A DNA stretch of 64,000 nt, taken from positions 22,522 through 86,521 of the forward strand of contig CANGCO010000004.1 in assembly GCA_947452365.1 (NCBI GenBank), read 5' to 3'. The translations under genes and the position numbers were made by a program. Source of the stretch: Caulobacteraceae bacterium (GTDB lineage Bacteria; Pseudomonadota; Alphaproteobacteria; Caulobacterales; Caulobacteraceae). Below, piece by piece: positions 18,793 through 28,412 of this stretch (within the stretch, counting starts at the first letter, position 1; every line of letters starts with the position of its first letter). Below the pieces are notes generated by a model. The model was not told the origin of the DNA and made no database searches. It saw nothing but the letters and a program-made list of their open reading frames with translations.

Positions 18793-20007
18793 TCAGTCTT
18801 CAAGGCGGCTCATGACCAGGCAGCCATTGGTGCCGCCAAAGCCAAAGCTATTGGACATGACCGTATCAAGCTTGCGATCAATGCGCTTGCGCACGATCGG
18901 CAGGCCCTCAAAAGCCGGGTCGAGAGTTTCGATATTAGCGCTCTCACAGACAAAATCGTGATTGAGCATCAAGAGGCTATAGACCGCCTCCTGCGCGCCC
19001 GCCGCCCCAAGAGAATGGCCGGTCAAGGATTTGGTTGATGAGATCAGGGGCGCGTCGGCGCCAAACACTTCGCGAACCGCATCCATTTCCTTGGCATCGC
19101 CCACCGGTGTGGCGGTGCCATGCGGATTAAGATAATCGATCTTGCGGTTTAGGCCCTGCATGGCCATGCGCATACAGCGCACGGCACCTTCGCCTGAGGG
19201 GGCAACCATGTCATGGCCATCGGAATTGGCGCCATAGCCCGTGACCTCGGCATAGATCTTGGCGCCGCGGGCGCGGGCATGTTCCAATTCTTCGAGCACG
19301 AGAATGGCCGCGCCGCCGGCAATCACAAACCCGTCGCGATCCTTGTCATAGGCGCGCGAGGCCTTGGCCGGGGTGTCATTAAAGTTGGAGGACATGGCGC
19401 CCATCGCGTCAAACAAGACCGACAAGGTCCAGTCTAGCTCTTCGCAGCCGCCAGCAAATATCACATCCTGCTTGCCCATCATGATCTGCTCAGCCCCAGC
19501 CCCAATACAATGGGTCGAGGTGGCGCAGGCCGATGAGATCGAATAGTTGAGGCCGCGAATCTTAAACCAGGTCGACAAGGTTGCCGAGGGGCCAGAGCTC
19601 ATGGCTTTTGGCACAGCAAACGGACCAACCCGCTTGGGGCCCTTTTCGCGGGTAATTTCCGCCGCCTGGACGATAGAGCGGGTCGAGGCACCGCCAGAGC
19701 CGACAATCAGGCCGGTGCGCTCATTGGACACCTGGCCTTCTGAGAGCCCACTATCCGCAACGGCCTGGTCCATAGCAATATGGGCATAGGCTGTGCCGGG
19801 GGCTAGGAATCGCGCAGCCCGACGATCGACCAGAGACTCCCAGTCCAGCTTGGCGGTGGCATGCACCTGGCAACGAAAGCCAAGCTCGGCATAGTCTGGG
19901 GCAGAGACAATGCCCGACTTGGCCTCTTTCAGCGAGGCGAGCACCTCGTCCGCATTGTTTCCAATCGAGGATACAATGCCGATCCCGGTAATGACGACTC
20001 GGCGCAT
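18793..20007 (-). CDS. fabB: Beta-ketoacyl-ACP synthase I (FabB)
   Basis: 404 residues, thiolase fold. The nucleophile is Cys161 in [12 protein letters not shown], and the two active-site histidines lie in [11 protein letters not shown] and in [10 protein letters not shown]. The end is [15 protein letters not shown]. The [16 protein letters not shown] start is typical of FabB, which elongates the cis-3-decenoyl-ACP made by FabA and so is needed for unsaturated fatty acids. The neighbouring fabA, 79 bases upstream, supports FabB over FabF. Confidence 0.95.
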   Translation of the reverse strand: MRRVVITGIGIVSSIGNNADEVLASLKEAKSGIVSAPDYAELGFRCQVHATAKLDWESLVDRRAARFLAPGTAYAHIAMDQAVADSGLSEGQVSNERTGLIVGSGGASTRSIVQAAEITREKGPKRVGPFAVPKAMSSGPSATLSTWFKIRGLNYSISSACATSTHCIGAGAEQIMMGKQDVIFAGGCEELDWTLSVLFDAMGAMSSNFNDTPAKASRAYDKDRDGFVIAGGAAILVLEELEHARARGAKIYAEVTGYGANSDGHDMVAPSGEGAVRCMRMAMQGLNRKIDYLNPHGTATPVGDAKEMDAVREVFGADAPLISSTKSLTGHSLGAAGAQEAVYSLLMLNHDFVCESANIETLDPAFEGLPIVRKRIDRKLDTVMSNSFGFGGTNGCLVMSRLED

Positions 20008-20086
20008 GGGCGCATCCTTCCTCTAAACACGTTCCGCTCTTGTCGCGCCCGAGATCGAGCGCGGCCTTAGCGATTTATCTCTAGGT

Positions 20087-20605
20087 CTAGACTAGGTCCT
20101 TCGCATCGAACAAGCCGACGCGAAGGTCCTTGGCCTCATAAATGGGCTTGCCGTCGGCGATCAAGACCCCGTCGGCAACCCCCATGACCAGCTTGCGGAT
20201 GATCACCCGCTTGAGGTCAATCTTATAGACCAGATTTTTGACATTCGGCGTGACCTGACCACTAAATTTGACCTCGCCCACGCCCAGGGCACGGCCTCGG
20301 CCCGGCGCGCCGGACCAGCCAAGGAAGAACCCAACCAGCTGCCACATGGCATCTAGGCCCAGACAGCCCGGCATGACCGGATCGCCAATAAAGTGGCACT
20401 GGAAAAACCAAAGGCTGGGATCAATATCCAGCTCTGCCTCGACATGGCCCTTGCCAAACAGGCCGCCCTCCTTGGAGATGGCCGTGATCCGATCCATCAT
20501 CAGCATATTGGGCACGGGCAATTGGGCATTGCCGGGGCCAAACATTTCGCCGCGGCCACAAGCCAATAGCTCATCCTTGGAGTAATGGTCTTTTACAGGC
20601 ATCAT
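20087..20605 (-). CDS. fabA: 3-hydroxydecanoyl-ACP dehydratase/isomerase FabA
   Basis: 172 residues, hot-dog fold. [18 protein letters not shown] near the start, the catalytic histidine in [14 protein letters not shown] and the aspartate in [14 protein letters not shown] are all in place. It dehydrates 3-hydroxydecanoyl-ACP and isomerises the product to the cis-3 form, the branch point to unsaturated fatty acids. I chose the ATG at 20605: AGGA sits about 11 bases upstream, while the ATG at 20614 is only two bases from it. ATG 20602 is equally possible. It is first in fabA-fabB-fabI. Confidence 0.94.
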   Translation of the reverse strand: MMPVKDHYSKDELLACGRGEMFGPGNAQLPVPNMLMMDRITAISKEGGLFGKGHVEAELDIDPSLWFFQCHFIGDPVMPGCLGLDAMWQLVGFFLGWSGAPGRGRALGVGEVKFSGQVTPNVKNLVYKIDLKRVIIRKLVMGVADGVLIADGKPIYEAKDLRVGLFDAKDLV

Positions 20606-20701
20606 AAAACACATATTCCTTCGCGCAGCGGGCAAACGGTGCCGCGCTGATGATTTGTGGATCAGGCCTAGCACAGGCCAGCCCCGGGCCTCAACGACCC
20701 A

Positions 20702-21304
20702 TTATCGACTTGTGCGGCACAGGGCTTGGGTTTCGGTTCCCCAAACCGCCTTAGCGGGCACCCAGCCCTTAAGCTTATCAACCTTGATTTCGCACCAATC
20801 CTTGTCACAGCGCTCAAGGCCCGCAAGGGCTTTTGGCTTTAAATAAGCGACCACTGGGGCATCAAGCCTCTTATGTTTAAGCATGGGCAGGGGCTCAGCC
20901 TTAAGCCTCAGGACTGTGCGCCGTCCGTCGGTCAAGCGCTTGTGAACCCAAGACAATCCGCCGTCCGGGTCGCAAACCCTGCGCCATTCGCGGGTCTCGG
21001 CCACGACCTGGACGGGAAGGCCCTTAACGCGAAACACAAACAAAAGGTGGGTATCGTCGCCAGGCCCTGCCCTTGCATTTGTGGTGTCATATTTTAGCGA
21101 AACATAGCGCGGTACGGGCAGGCCAGATGGGGTCTGGCGTTCGGAAACCGGACCGGACGAAAAATTTTCAGTTCGGCCAAGGCCCGGTACAAATACCCAT
21201 AGCCAAATGGCGGCCAACAGGATCGCGCGCTTAGCGCTTGGCGCTGCGCCATGTTTTTGGGCAATTTGCGGCCCGGCGCGCTGTTTTAGAGTGTCAAACA
21301 TCAT
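20702..21304 (-). CDS. Exported bacterial SH3-domain protein
   Basis: 200 residues. A hydrophobic segment at about 27-44 looks like a signal peptide or anchor. Two SH3-like repeats follow: YVSLKYDTTNARAGPGDD...WRRVCDPDGGLSWVHKRLTDGRRTV and a second ending DWCEIKVDKLKGWVPAKAVWG. This is the alphaproteobacterial SH3_4-type protein often found beside a D-2-hydroxyacid dehydrogenase, as here (divergent, 106 bases away). It is probably periplasmic; its ligand is unknown. Confidence 0.8.
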   Translation of the reverse strand: MMFDTLKQRAGPQIAQKHGAAPSAKRAILLAAIWLWVFVPGLGRTENFSSGPVSERQTPSGLPVPRYVSLKYDTTNARAGPGDDTHLLFVFRVKGLPVQVVAETREWRRVCDPDGGLSWVHKRLTDGRRTVLRLKAEPLPMLKHKRLDAPVVAYLKPKALAGLERCDKDWCEIKVDKLKGWVPAKAVWGTETQALCRTSR

Positions 21305-21410
21305 TCTTGCGCATCCAGAACGAAAAGCCTGCCTTGGCCCGGAGCGGACCGTTTGCTAAGGGTATTATATCGCGCCTTGAGCGCGCCGCCTCTTTTTTTC
21401 AGATTGCTTC

Positions 21411-22397
21411 ATGGCCGCCCGCAAGCCGAAAGTCATCATCACGCGCAAACTGCCGGACCCGGTGGAGACGCGCCTGCGCGAATTGTTCGACACAGAGCTT
21501 AATCTGAGCGATGAGCCCATGAGCCCTGACGCCCTGCTCGATGCCCTGCAAAGAGCAGAGGTCTTGGTGCCGACCATTACCGACCGGATCGATTCGCGGC
21601 TCCTGTCGCGTGCGGGCGAGGGCCTGAAACTGATCGCCAATTTTGGCGCCGGGGTCGACAATATCGACGTCGCTACCGCCAATGCCCGCGGCATTACGGT
21701 TACCAATACGCCTGGTGTCCTGACCGAGGACACGGCCGATATGACCATGGCCCTGATCCTGGCCTCGGCCCGGCGCGTGGTCGAAGGCGCCCAGGTGGTG
21801 CAAAATGGTGGCTTCCAAGGCTGGTCGCCAACCTGGATGCTGGGTCGTCGGATTTATGGCAAGCGGCTTGGCATTGTCGGTATGGGCCGGATCGGTCAGG
21901 CCGTGGCCAAACGCGCCAAGGCCTTTGGTCTGCAAATCCACTATCACAACCGCAAACCGGTCAGTCCGCGCATTGCCGAAGAGTTAGAGGCGACCTATTG
22001 GGAAAGCCTAGACCAGATGCTGGCGCGCATGGATGTGGTCTCGGTCAATTGCCCCCATACCCCGGCGACCTTCCACCTCTTATCGGCTAGGCGGCTTAAG
22101 CTGCTTCAGCCGCATGCGATCTTGGTCAATACGGCGCGCGGTGAAGTGATTGACGAGGCGGGGCTGGCGAATATGCTGTCGCGCGGCGAGATTGCGGGCG
22201 CGGGCCTCGATGTCTATGAGCACGAGCCGGCCATTAATCCCAAGCTGCTCAAACTGCCCAATGTCGTGCTCTTGCCGCATATGGGCTCGGCCACGGTCGA
22301 GAGCCGGGTCGATATGGGCGAAAAGGTCATTATCAATATCAAGACCTTTATGGACGGGCACCGCCCGCCCGATCGGGTCATTCCGGCCATGCTTTAG
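21411..22397 (+). CDS. D-isomer-specific 2-hydroxyacid dehydrogenase (glyoxylate/hydroxypyruvate reductase type)
   Basis: 328 residues. NAD-binding motif GIVGMGRIGQAVAKRAKAFG near 150, catalytic Arg in VNTARGEVIDE, a conserved glutamate in LDVYEHEP and the histidine in LLPHMGSAT. This set is diagnostic for the family, and the overall form (VIITRKLPDPVETRL at the start) resembles glyoxylate reductases of Alphaproteobacteria. The substrate is inferred from family only. It is divergent from the SH3 gene and convergent with the hydrolase at 22410. Confidence 0.9.
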   Translation: MAARKPKVIITRKLPDPVETRLRELFDTELNLSDEPMSPDALLDALQRAEVLVPTITDRIDSRLLSRAGEGLKLIANFGAGVDNIDVATANARGITVTNTPGVLTEDTADMTMALILASARRVVEGAQVVQNGGFQGWSPTWMLGRRIYGKRLGIVGMGRIGQAVAKRAKAFGLQIHYHNRKPVSPRIAEELEATYWESLDQMLARMDVVSVNCPHTPATFHLLSARRLKLLQPHAILVNTARGEVIDEAGLANMLSRGEIAGAGLDVYEHEPAINPKLLKLPNVVLLPHMGSATVESRVDMGEKVIINIKTFMDGHRPPDRVIPAML

Positions 22398-22409
22398 GGC
22401 CCCCACGGC

Positions 22410-23384
22410 CTAGCCAAGCCCCTTAAGCTTAAGCCAGGCCCTAAGGTCGGCTGCAGATTGCTCAGCCTTTTCTTCCATCGGAATATGACCGGTCGCGGGG
22501 TAAAGGATCAGGCTAGCGCCCGGTATGGCGCCGGCTAGGGCCTTGCCATCGGCAACCGGGATCAGGGCATCATCCTCGCCATGCATGACTAGGGTCGGCA
22601 CCCTGATTGTGGCCAAAAGCGCCTTAGCCTGATCGACCGTCACGGGCTTGCGCGCCGTTTGCAAATTCATGATCAAGGCGCGGTGACCCTCAGCCCGGCC
22701 CAGTTCCACATAGCGGTCAATCATGGCCTGATCGACCAGGGCCTTGTTGTGGAAGGCGTCCCTTAGACCCGCCGCAACGATGGATGAGGTATCCAATTGT
22801 TGGCCAAGCGCCCGGGCAATCGGAAAGCGCAAAAGCTTAAAGGCCAGAGGCGTGCGGGCATTGGCGCCCTCATGCGGCCAACCGGCGCTATCGACCAGGA
22901 CTAGGCCATTAAGGCGCTCTGGATAGCGCGTCGCAAGGTTCCAAGCGACGCCGCCGCCCATGGAATTGCCCGCCAAAACAAAGCGCGGCGCACCTAGCCT
23001 TGCCGTGGTCTGGGCCACCAGATCAGCATAGGCATCAATCGAGGGCTTATAATTGGCCGGGGCGCGGGTCAGACCATGGCCAGGCAGGTCGAGCGTTATA
23101 ATGCGGTATTGGTTACCTAAGAGGCCAACCCAGGGCTCCCAGGTGTGCAAGGAGGCCGAAAACCCATGCACCAATACCAGAACCGGGCCCTTGGCATTGC
23201 CCTGATCGCGATAATGCACGTGCGCGCCGCTGGGCAGATCTAGATAGTGCGAGGCGCTATTGGCGTATTTGGCCTCTAGGGTCTTAAAGGGAATGTCAGG
23301 ACGGCGCAGGGCCAGATAGGCCCCGGCCAAGAGCACGACGAGGCCAAGCACCCCAAACCCTGCCCATTTCAATACCGTCTTCAT
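22410..23384 (-). CDS. Membrane-anchored alpha/beta hydrolase
   Basis: 324 residues. One N-terminal transmembrane helix (about 8-27), then an alpha/beta hydrolase domain with oxyanion motif LVHGFSAS, nucleophile elbow GNSMGG, acid in HGEDDALIP and histidine in ATGHIPMEE. The substrate is unknown; family members include esterases, lipases and haloperoxidase-like enzymes. The ATG at 23384 is 13 bases after the moeB stop, so the gene is likely co-transcribed. A longer frame to 23483 would overlap moeB and has no homology-like features. Confidence 0.87.
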   Translation of the reverse strand: MKTVLKWAGFGVLGLVVLLAGAYLALRRPDIPFKTLEAKYANSASHYLDLPSGAHVHYRDQGNAKGPVLVLVHGFSASLHTWEPWVGLLGNQYRIITLDLPGHGLTRAPANYKPSIDAYADLVAQTTARLGAPRFVLAGNSMGGGVAWNLATRYPERLNGLVLVDSAGWPHEGANARTPLAFKLLRFPIARALGQQLDTSSIVAAGLRDAFHNKALVDQAMIDRYVELGRAEGHRALIMNLQTARKPVTVDQAKALLATIRVPTLVMHGEDDALIPVADGKALAGAIPGASLILYPATGHIPMEEKAEQSAADLRAWLKLKGLG

Positions 23385-23397
23385 GGCGCCCTGCCCC

Positions 23398-24147
23398 CTA
23401 TAGATGACCGCCCGCACCGCAAGCCGGGCAGGCCGGGTCTGCGGACAATTTGACCGTCCGCGACTCTGCAGACAGACCATCATAGATCAAGAGCCGTCCG
23501 GTCAAGGCCTCGCCTGCGCCGGTTATGGTCTTGATCGCCTCCATGGCCATCATAGCCCCGATCACGCCCGCCAAGGCCCCAACCACGCCAACCGCAGAAC
23601 AAGTCTCGGCCTCGGGCGGAATATCAGGCACTAGACACTGGTAACAGGGCCGGCCTTCAAACACAGCGACCTGGCCGGTCCAGCGGCCAATTGCGCCGGA
23701 CACCAAGACCTTGGCCTCATCCAGACAGGCCTGATTGATTAAGAACCGGACGGCAAAATCATCCACCCCATCAAGGATCAGGTCATAGTCTTTAACCAGA
23801 TCACGCGCGTTCTGCCGGGTGAAGGCAACAGGGTGCGATACCAGTTGGATGTGGGGGTTAAGCGCCTCAAGGTGCCTTTGCCCCGCCTCGGTCTTGGATT
23901 GACCAATATCGGCGGTGGTAAACAGGACCTGTCTTTGCAGATTGGACAGGCTAACCGTATCGGCATCAACCAGGCCAAGCGTGCCAACCCCCGCTGCCGC
24001 TAGATAAAGTGCGGCTGGACCGCCAAGCCCGCCCGCCCCAACCACCAAGACCTTGGCTGCTTTTAGCTTTTGCTGCCCCGGTCCGCCGATCTCGCGCAGG
24101 ACCAGATGGCGGGCATAGCGCTCGATTTCGTCTGGGCCAAAGGCCAT
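23398..24147 (-). CDS. moeB: Molybdopterin-synthase adenylyltransferase / ThiF-MoeB-HesA family
   Basis: 249 residues. GAGGLGGPAALYLAAAGVG near 37, the arginine finger region NLQRQVLFTTADIG, conserved Asp in ILDGVDDFAVR, and two zinc CxxC pairs, CYQC and the C-terminal CPAC. MoeB adenylates the C-terminal glycine of MoaD; ThiF does the same to ThiS. No moaD, moaE or thiS lies nearby, so the exact partner is not fixed. Within the operon it precedes the hydrolase gene and follows the Ada-type gene by 19 bases. Confidence 0.88.
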   Translation of the reverse strand: MAFGPDEIERYARHLVLREIGGPGQQKLKAAKVLVVGAGGLGGPAALYLAAAGVGTLGLVDADTVSLSNLQRQVLFTTADIGQSKTEAGQRHLEALNPHIQLVSHPVAFTRQNARDLVKDYDLILDGVDDFAVRFLINQACLDEAKVLVSGAIGRWTGQVAVFEGRPCYQCLVPDIPPEAETCSAVGVVGALAGVIGAMMAMEAIKTITGAGEALTGRLLIYDGLSAESRTVKLSADPACPACGAGGHL

Positions 24148-24166
24148 GCTTGCCCTCCAAGACCCC

Positions 24167-25072
24167 TTAAGCCGAGGCCGTCATTACCGCTTCATGGCCC
24201 AGCATAGCGGCCTTGCGCGCCAAGCCCCAGTGATAACCGGTCAGGCGGCCGTCCCGAGCAATCGCCCTATGGCAGGGGATCAGATAGCTGATCGGATTGG
24301 CCCCGATCGCCGCGCCCGTGGCGCGAAACGCCGCGGGCTTGCCAGTCCAGGCCGCGACATCCGCATAGGTTGCGGTCGCGCCGGCCGGGATTTTCAATAA
24401 GGCCTTCCAGACCTGAATATGGAAGGGTGGTCCCATCAAGGCCAGCGGCGGCGCAGGCCCGTCGCCTAAAAACACGGCACCCGAAAGCTGCCTTGCCCCG
24501 GCATCATCACGCTGCCATTGGCCCGCTGGCCAGCGCGCCTGCATATCGGCCAAGGCCGCAGCCTCATCGCCCGCATCACAAAAGGCCAGACCACACAGCC
24601 CGCGCGGCGAAGACACAAAAAGCGCCGTGCCAAACGGGCAGGGGGCATAGCCATAGGTCAAGGTCAGGCCCTCACCGCGCCGCCGAACCTCACCCGGCGT
24701 CACCGCCTCATGCGCGATAAACAGGTCATGCAGACGCGATGGACCCGAAAGGCCAATATCCAAGGCCGCATCCAGCACGCTGGTCCCGGCCTCTAGACTC
24801 TTGCGCGCCTGACCATGGGCTATGGCGGCCATGAAGGTCTTGGGGCTGACCCCGGCCCAGCGCGTAAACAGGCGCTGGAAATGAAATTCTGACAGGCCGA
24901 CCGCTTCTGCGGCCTGTTCTAGGCGCGGCCGCTCACGCCAGTGTTCGGCCAGCCAATGCAGGGCCGCGCCCATGCGCGCATAATCGGCGGCCTGTTGGTC
25001 AAGCCGGGCCGGGCCGCTAGCCGGGCCCGCAAACGGCTCAAGACTGGGGTCGTTTAAGGGATGTTGGGTCAT
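24167..25072 (-). CDS. AraC-type regulator fused to methylated-DNA-protein cysteine methyltransferase (Ada-like, no N-terminal zinc domain)
   Basis: 301 residues. An AraC helix-turn-helix pair spans about 35-130 (LEQAAEAVGLSEFHFQRLF, then LDAALDIGLSGPSRLHDLF). A methyltransferase domain follows, with acceptor Cys267 in IPCHRAIA and the preceding YADVAAWTGKP. The N-terminal Ada domain that repairs phosphotriesters (Cys38 in E. coli Ada) is missing. It transfers the methyl group from O6-methylguanine to itself and may activate its own promoter. ATG 25072 is used; the longer frame to 25189 begins with unrelated sequence. Confidence 0.88.
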   Translation of the reverse strand: MTQHPLNDPSLEPFAGPASGPARLDQQAADYARMGAALHWLAEHWRERPRLEQAAEAVGLSEFHFQRLFTRWAGVSPKTFMAAIAHGQARKSLEAGTSVLDAALDIGLSGPSRLHDLFIAHEAVTPGEVRRRGEGLTLTYGYAPCPFGTALFVSSPRGLCGLAFCDAGDEAAALADMQARWPAGQWQRDDAGARQLSGAVFLGDGPAPPLALMGPPFHIQVWKALLKIPAGATATYADVAAWTGKPAAFRATGAAIGANPISYLIPCHRAIARDGRLTGYHWGLARKAAMLGHEAVMTASA

Positions 25073-25133
25073 GCCCGCCGTCTTGCCGCAAACTTCGCGC
25101 CATTTCCGCCCGAATCTTGCTTTTTGGCAAATT

Positions 25134-25613
25134 TTATCCGTGCCGGGCGGCGCGTGCCGATCGAATTGCGGCCTCCAAGGCCCGGCCAAGGTCAGAGCGC
25201 TCTGGCGGGCTCAGGGCCTGGCCAATCGACAGGCGTCTTGCTGACATTTTCAGACTGATCTTGGCCTCATGCTCGCCATCGTCCTCGATTTCGACCCGGG
25301 TAAAGGCGGTCGGTGAGGTCCAGACCGTGCGCGCTAGGGTGCCGATCTGATGCAAGACCCTGACCTCATCAGCCGTGACCTGGACCCGCTCGGCCTGTTG
25401 ACCAGCGCGATAATGGATCTTGAAGGCGATAAACACGCCCAGCACATCTAGGCCCAAAAACACCGGCACGGGCAAGGCGCCAATCGCGACAAAAAGCCCG
25501 GCAATCAAGAGGTTCAATACGATCAATATGGTCATAAGCACACGAAACCCGCCCCTAGACAGGGACCGGTTTGGGGTGATGACGGCATCCATGAAATAGA
25601 CGGCTGTGGACAT
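25134..25613 (-). CDS. DUF2244 family membrane protein
   Basis: 159 residues. An N-terminal MSTAVYFMDAVITPNRSLS motif (the P-x-R-S-L turn is typical), two close transmembrane helices at about 26-65 (VLMTILIVLNLLIAGLF and PVPVFLGLDVLGVFIAF), then a soluble domain of beta strands (VQVTADEVRVLHQIG). The function is unknown. In Alphaproteobacteria such genes often lie beside nth or cytochrome-oxidase genes. Here it is divergent from nth across 77 bases. The ATG at 25613 matches the family N-terminus; a longer frame exists to 25673. Confidence 0.82.
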   Translation of the reverse strand: MSTAVYFMDAVITPNRSLSRGGFRVLMTILIVLNLLIAGLFVAIGALPVPVFLGLDVLGVFIAFKIHYRAGQQAERVQVTADEVRVLHQIGTLARTVWTSPTAFTRVEIEDDGEHEAKISLKMSARRLSIGQALSPPERSDLGRALEAAIRSARAARHG

Positions 25614-25690
25614 GCACTGACTATATGGAGCCAAGGCCCCGATTGACCAGCGGCCTTGGCGAAGGCGCGACAATAGAGCATGGTTAGCCG

Positions 25691-26413
25691 ATGCGCGCCA
25701 AAGCCCCCCCCAGCACCCGTTCCCGAATTAAGTCCGGCTCCCATGACGGCCAAAGAACCAAGCCTGCGCGTAAGCGCACCGCCGCCGAGCGCGAGCGCAT
25801 CGAGGCGATTTTTGACCGATTTGCCGAGGCTGATCCCGCGCCCGCCACCGAGTTGAATGCGACCAGCCGCTATACCCTATTGGTCGCGGTGGTCCTGTCG
25901 GCCCAGGCCACGGACAAGTCAGTCAATCGCGCCACGGAAGGCCTGTTTGAGGCGGCCGACACGCCCGACAAGATGCTGGCCCTAGGCGAGGCTGGCGTCG
26001 CCAATCATATCAAGACGATTGGTCTTTTCCGCACCAAGGCCAAGAATGTGATCGCCTTGTCGCAAATCCTGCTGCGGCAATATGGCGGCGAGGTGCCAAC
26101 CGAGCGCAATGCACTTGAGGCCCTGCCCGGCGTTGGGCGCAAGACCGCCAGCGTGGTCTTGAATGAGTGGGGGCTTGAACCTGCCATTGCCGTCGATACC
26201 CATGTGTTTCGGGTGGCGCACAGGCTGGGCCTTGCCGACGGCAAGAGCCCCAACCAGGTTGAAAACCAGCTTAAAAGCACCGTGCCCCCGCCCTATCTGA
26301 CGCGGGCTCATCACTGGCTGATTCTTCAGGGCCGCTATGTCTGTATCGCCCGCAAGCCCAAATGCGGCGCCTGCCCGGTGGCCGATCTTTGCCCGTCCAA
26401 GGACGAATACTAG
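25691..26413 (+). CDS. nth: Endonuclease III (DNA glycosylase/AP lyase)
   Basis: 240 residues. The helix-hairpin-helix LPGVGRKTASVVL holds catalytic Lys151, the catalytic Asp169 lies in VDTHVFRVAHRLGL, and a C-terminal [4Fe-4S] ligand set C-x6-C-x2-C-x5-C is present (CIARKPKCGACPVADLC). It removes oxidised pyrimidines and nicks at abasic sites. The basic N-terminal extension (about 30 residues) is longer than in E. coli. It shares CTAG at its 3' end with the convergent ATP-grasp gene. Confidence 0.95.
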   Translation: MRAKAPPSTRSRIKSGSHDGQRTKPARKRTAAERERIEAIFDRFAEADPAPATELNATSRYTLLVAVVLSAQATDKSVNRATEGLFEAADTPDKMLALGEAGVANHIKTIGLFRTKAKNVIALSQILLRQYGGEVPTERNALEALPGVGRKTASVVLNEWGLEPAIAVDTHVFRVAHRLGLADGKSPNQVENQLKSTVPPPYLTRAHHWLILQGRYVCIARKPKCGACPVADLCPSKDEY

Positions 26414-27285
26414 TCGATTGAGGCCATAATCGCGCCTGCAAAGGCCGCGCCCTGGTCGGGGGCGTGCTCTAAAAACAGGTTCGGCTCAATCAGTTCCAGC
26501 TCCATCAAACGAAGATCACCGTCTAGGCAGCGGATCAGATCGATCCGGGCATAGACCAGATCTTGATCCACGGCACGCAGAACCGACTGGGCCGCGTCAA
26601 AGGCCTCAGGGCTTGGCATAACCTGGCGCACCCGGCCGCCAAATTGCGGTTGGACGCGAAAATCGCCCGTCCGCGCCACCTTGATCACGGCGTGGCTAAA
26701 CTGACCGCCAAAATAAAACAGCGACCATTCCCCCTCCTCGCCCACGGCAGGCAAGAAGGGCTGCACAATGACCGGGCCCTGCGGCAGGTCGTCAGGCTCA
26801 TCATCTGGAAAATGCACGACGGTCTGGTGCGAGCCGGCCGAAATCTGCGGCTTGATCACCAAGAGCTCACTATCAAACATGGCCCGCGCCTGATCAAGGT
26901 CTTGCCAGGTCAGGTCCTCGGTCATCAGGCTGGGCACCACCGGCGCGCCCAGATCAGCCAACTGCGCCAGATAGGACTTGGTCGTGTTCCAGGCCAAGAG
27001 CCGGGCGGGGTGTGTCAACCGAACCCCCAATTCGTCCCAGGCCTTCAGCCGGTCCGCCCAGGCCTGGGCCTTAAGATGATAGCCCCAGGCTAAAAGCGGC
27101 AAGACGCCATCATAGGCCAGCAAGGCCCTGGCCGGAGGGCCGCCAAACCAGGGCTCAGCCGTAACCTTGGCGCCCATGGCCTGTAAGGGCGCGGCCAGGG
27201 TTTCAAACAGTCCAGGCCAACTGGCGGCGTGTTGTTCGTTATCGGGCGAGGGGACCAGTATGGCCAGATGCGGATATTGGGTCAT
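26410..27285 (-). CDS. ATP-grasp domain enzyme of unknown substrate (RimK/GshB/DcsG-like)
   Basis: 291 residues. An N-terminal Rossmann-like half (LAILVPSPDNEQ) leads into an ATP-grasp core: LLVIKPQISAGSHQTVVHF (ATP-binding lysine), PVIVQPFLPAVGEEGEWSLFYFGG (adenine-binding loop) and LRLMELELIEPNLFLE (metal-binding Glu/Asn). The family ligates a carboxylate to an amine via an acyl phosphate; homologues include glutathione-synthetase-like and cycloserine-forming ligases. No partner biosynthetic gene lies next to it: nth converges and a PfkB kinase diverges. The substrate is therefore open. Confidence 0.78.
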   Translation of the reverse strand: MTQYPHLAILVPSPDNEQHAASWPGLFETLAAPLQAMGAKVTAEPWFGGPPARALLAYDGVLPLLAWGYHLKAQAWADRLKAWDELGVRLTHPARLLAWNTTKSYLAQLADLGAPVVPSLMTEDLTWQDLDQARAMFDSELLVIKPQISAGSHQTVVHFPDDEPDDLPQGPVIVQPFLPAVGEEGEWSLFYFGGQFSHAVIKVARTGDFRVQPQFGGRVRQVMPSPEAFDAAQSVLRAVDQDLVYARIDLIRCLDGDLRLMELELIEPNLFLEHAPDQGAAFAGAIMASID

Positions 27286-27408
27286 GGCTCTTGGCCTATC
27301 GCGTCAAAATCGGCGCGGCAAGCCTTGATGCCCGCTTGCGCCTTTGCCCTTAAGCCCAAGGCAGACTATAGCAGGGCTAGGTTTCGTATTTTGCGATTTG
27401 CAGGCCCC

Positions 27409-28398
27409 ATGACCGAGCTCTATGACGTCGCCGCTATTGGCAATGCTATTGTCGATGTGATTGCCCCGGCTGACGATCAGTTTTTGGCCGACCAGGGCCT
27501 GGTCAAGGGCTCTATGGCCCTGATCGATGACGCACGCGCCCTTTATCTTTATGACCAGATGGCGGCAGGCATTGAGGCTTCAGGCGGTTCGGCAGCCAAT
27601 ACGGTTGCCGGCATTGCCAGTCTCGGCGGCCGGGCGGCCTATATTGGCAAGGTGGCCAATGACCAGCTTGGCGATGTGTTTGCCCATGATATTTCAGCCA
27701 TTGGGGTAGCTTTCGACGTTCCGCGCCTAGCTGACGGTGCGCCGACCGCCCGCTGTCTGATTAATGTGACCCCCGATGGCCAGCGCACCATGTCGACCTT
27801 TTTGGGGGCCTCCAACCAATTGACTGTGGCCGATGTGTCGCCAGACCTGGTGGCGGCGGCAAAGATTCTTTACCTCGAAGGCTATTTGTTTGATCCGATC
27901 GAGGCGCGCCGGGCATTTGCCAAGGCGACAGCCATTGCCCGCACCCATGGTCGCCAGATTGCCCTAACCCTTTCAGACTCGTTTGTGGTCGAGCGTCACC
28001 GCGCCGCCCTACTCGGCTTTATTGAGACCGAGGTGGATATTCTGTTCGCTAATGCCGCCGAGGTCTGCGCCCTGTTTGAGACCCAAGATATTGATGCAGC
28101 GATTGCGGGCCTAAACGGCAAGGTCGCGATTGCCGCCGTGACCCGCAGCGCGCATGGCTCTAGCCTGTTGGCCGGTGGCGCCGTCACCCATATTGAGGCC
28201 AGTCCCGTCGAAAAAGTGGTCGATACCACCGGCGCAGGCGATCAATATGCGGCCGGGGTCTTGTTTGGCCTGGCGCGCGGCCGATCCATCAGCCAGTGCG
28301 GCGCGCTGGGTTCGCTGGCAGCGGCCGAGGTAATTTCGCATTATGGCCCCAGGCCCTTTGTCTCGCTGCAAACCCTGGCCGCCAAGGCTGGGCTTTAA
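27409..28398 (+). CDS. PfkB family sugar/nucleoside kinase (adenosine-kinase-like)
   Basis: 329 residues. [13 protein letters not shown] at the start, [30 protein letters not shown] near 60-90 (the di-glycine signature), and [20 protein letters not shown] near 285 with the catalytic aspartate. This form is common in Alphaproteobacteria and usually labelled adenosine kinase or ribokinase-like; the exact acceptor is unproven. ATG 27409 matches the family N-terminus. It ends 14 bases before hisB, so it may be the first gene of the his transcript. Confidence 0.88.
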   Translation: MTELYDVAAIGNAIVDVIAPADDQFLADQGLVKGSMALIDDARALYLYDQMAAGIEASGGSAANTVAGIASLGGRAAYIGKVANDQLGDVFAHDISAIGVAFDVPRLADGAPTARCLINVTPDGQRTMSTFLGASNQLTVADVSPDLVAAAKILYLEGYLFDPIEARRAFAKATAIARTHGRQIALTLSDSFVVERHRAALLGFIETEVDILFANAAEVCALFETQDIDAAIAGLNGKVAIAAVTRSAHGSSLLAGGAVTHIEASPVEKVVDTTGAGDQYAAGVLFGLARGRSISQCGALGSLAAAEVISHYGPRPFVSLQTLAAKAGL

Positions 28399-28412
28399 TC
28401 AAGGTTGGTGTG

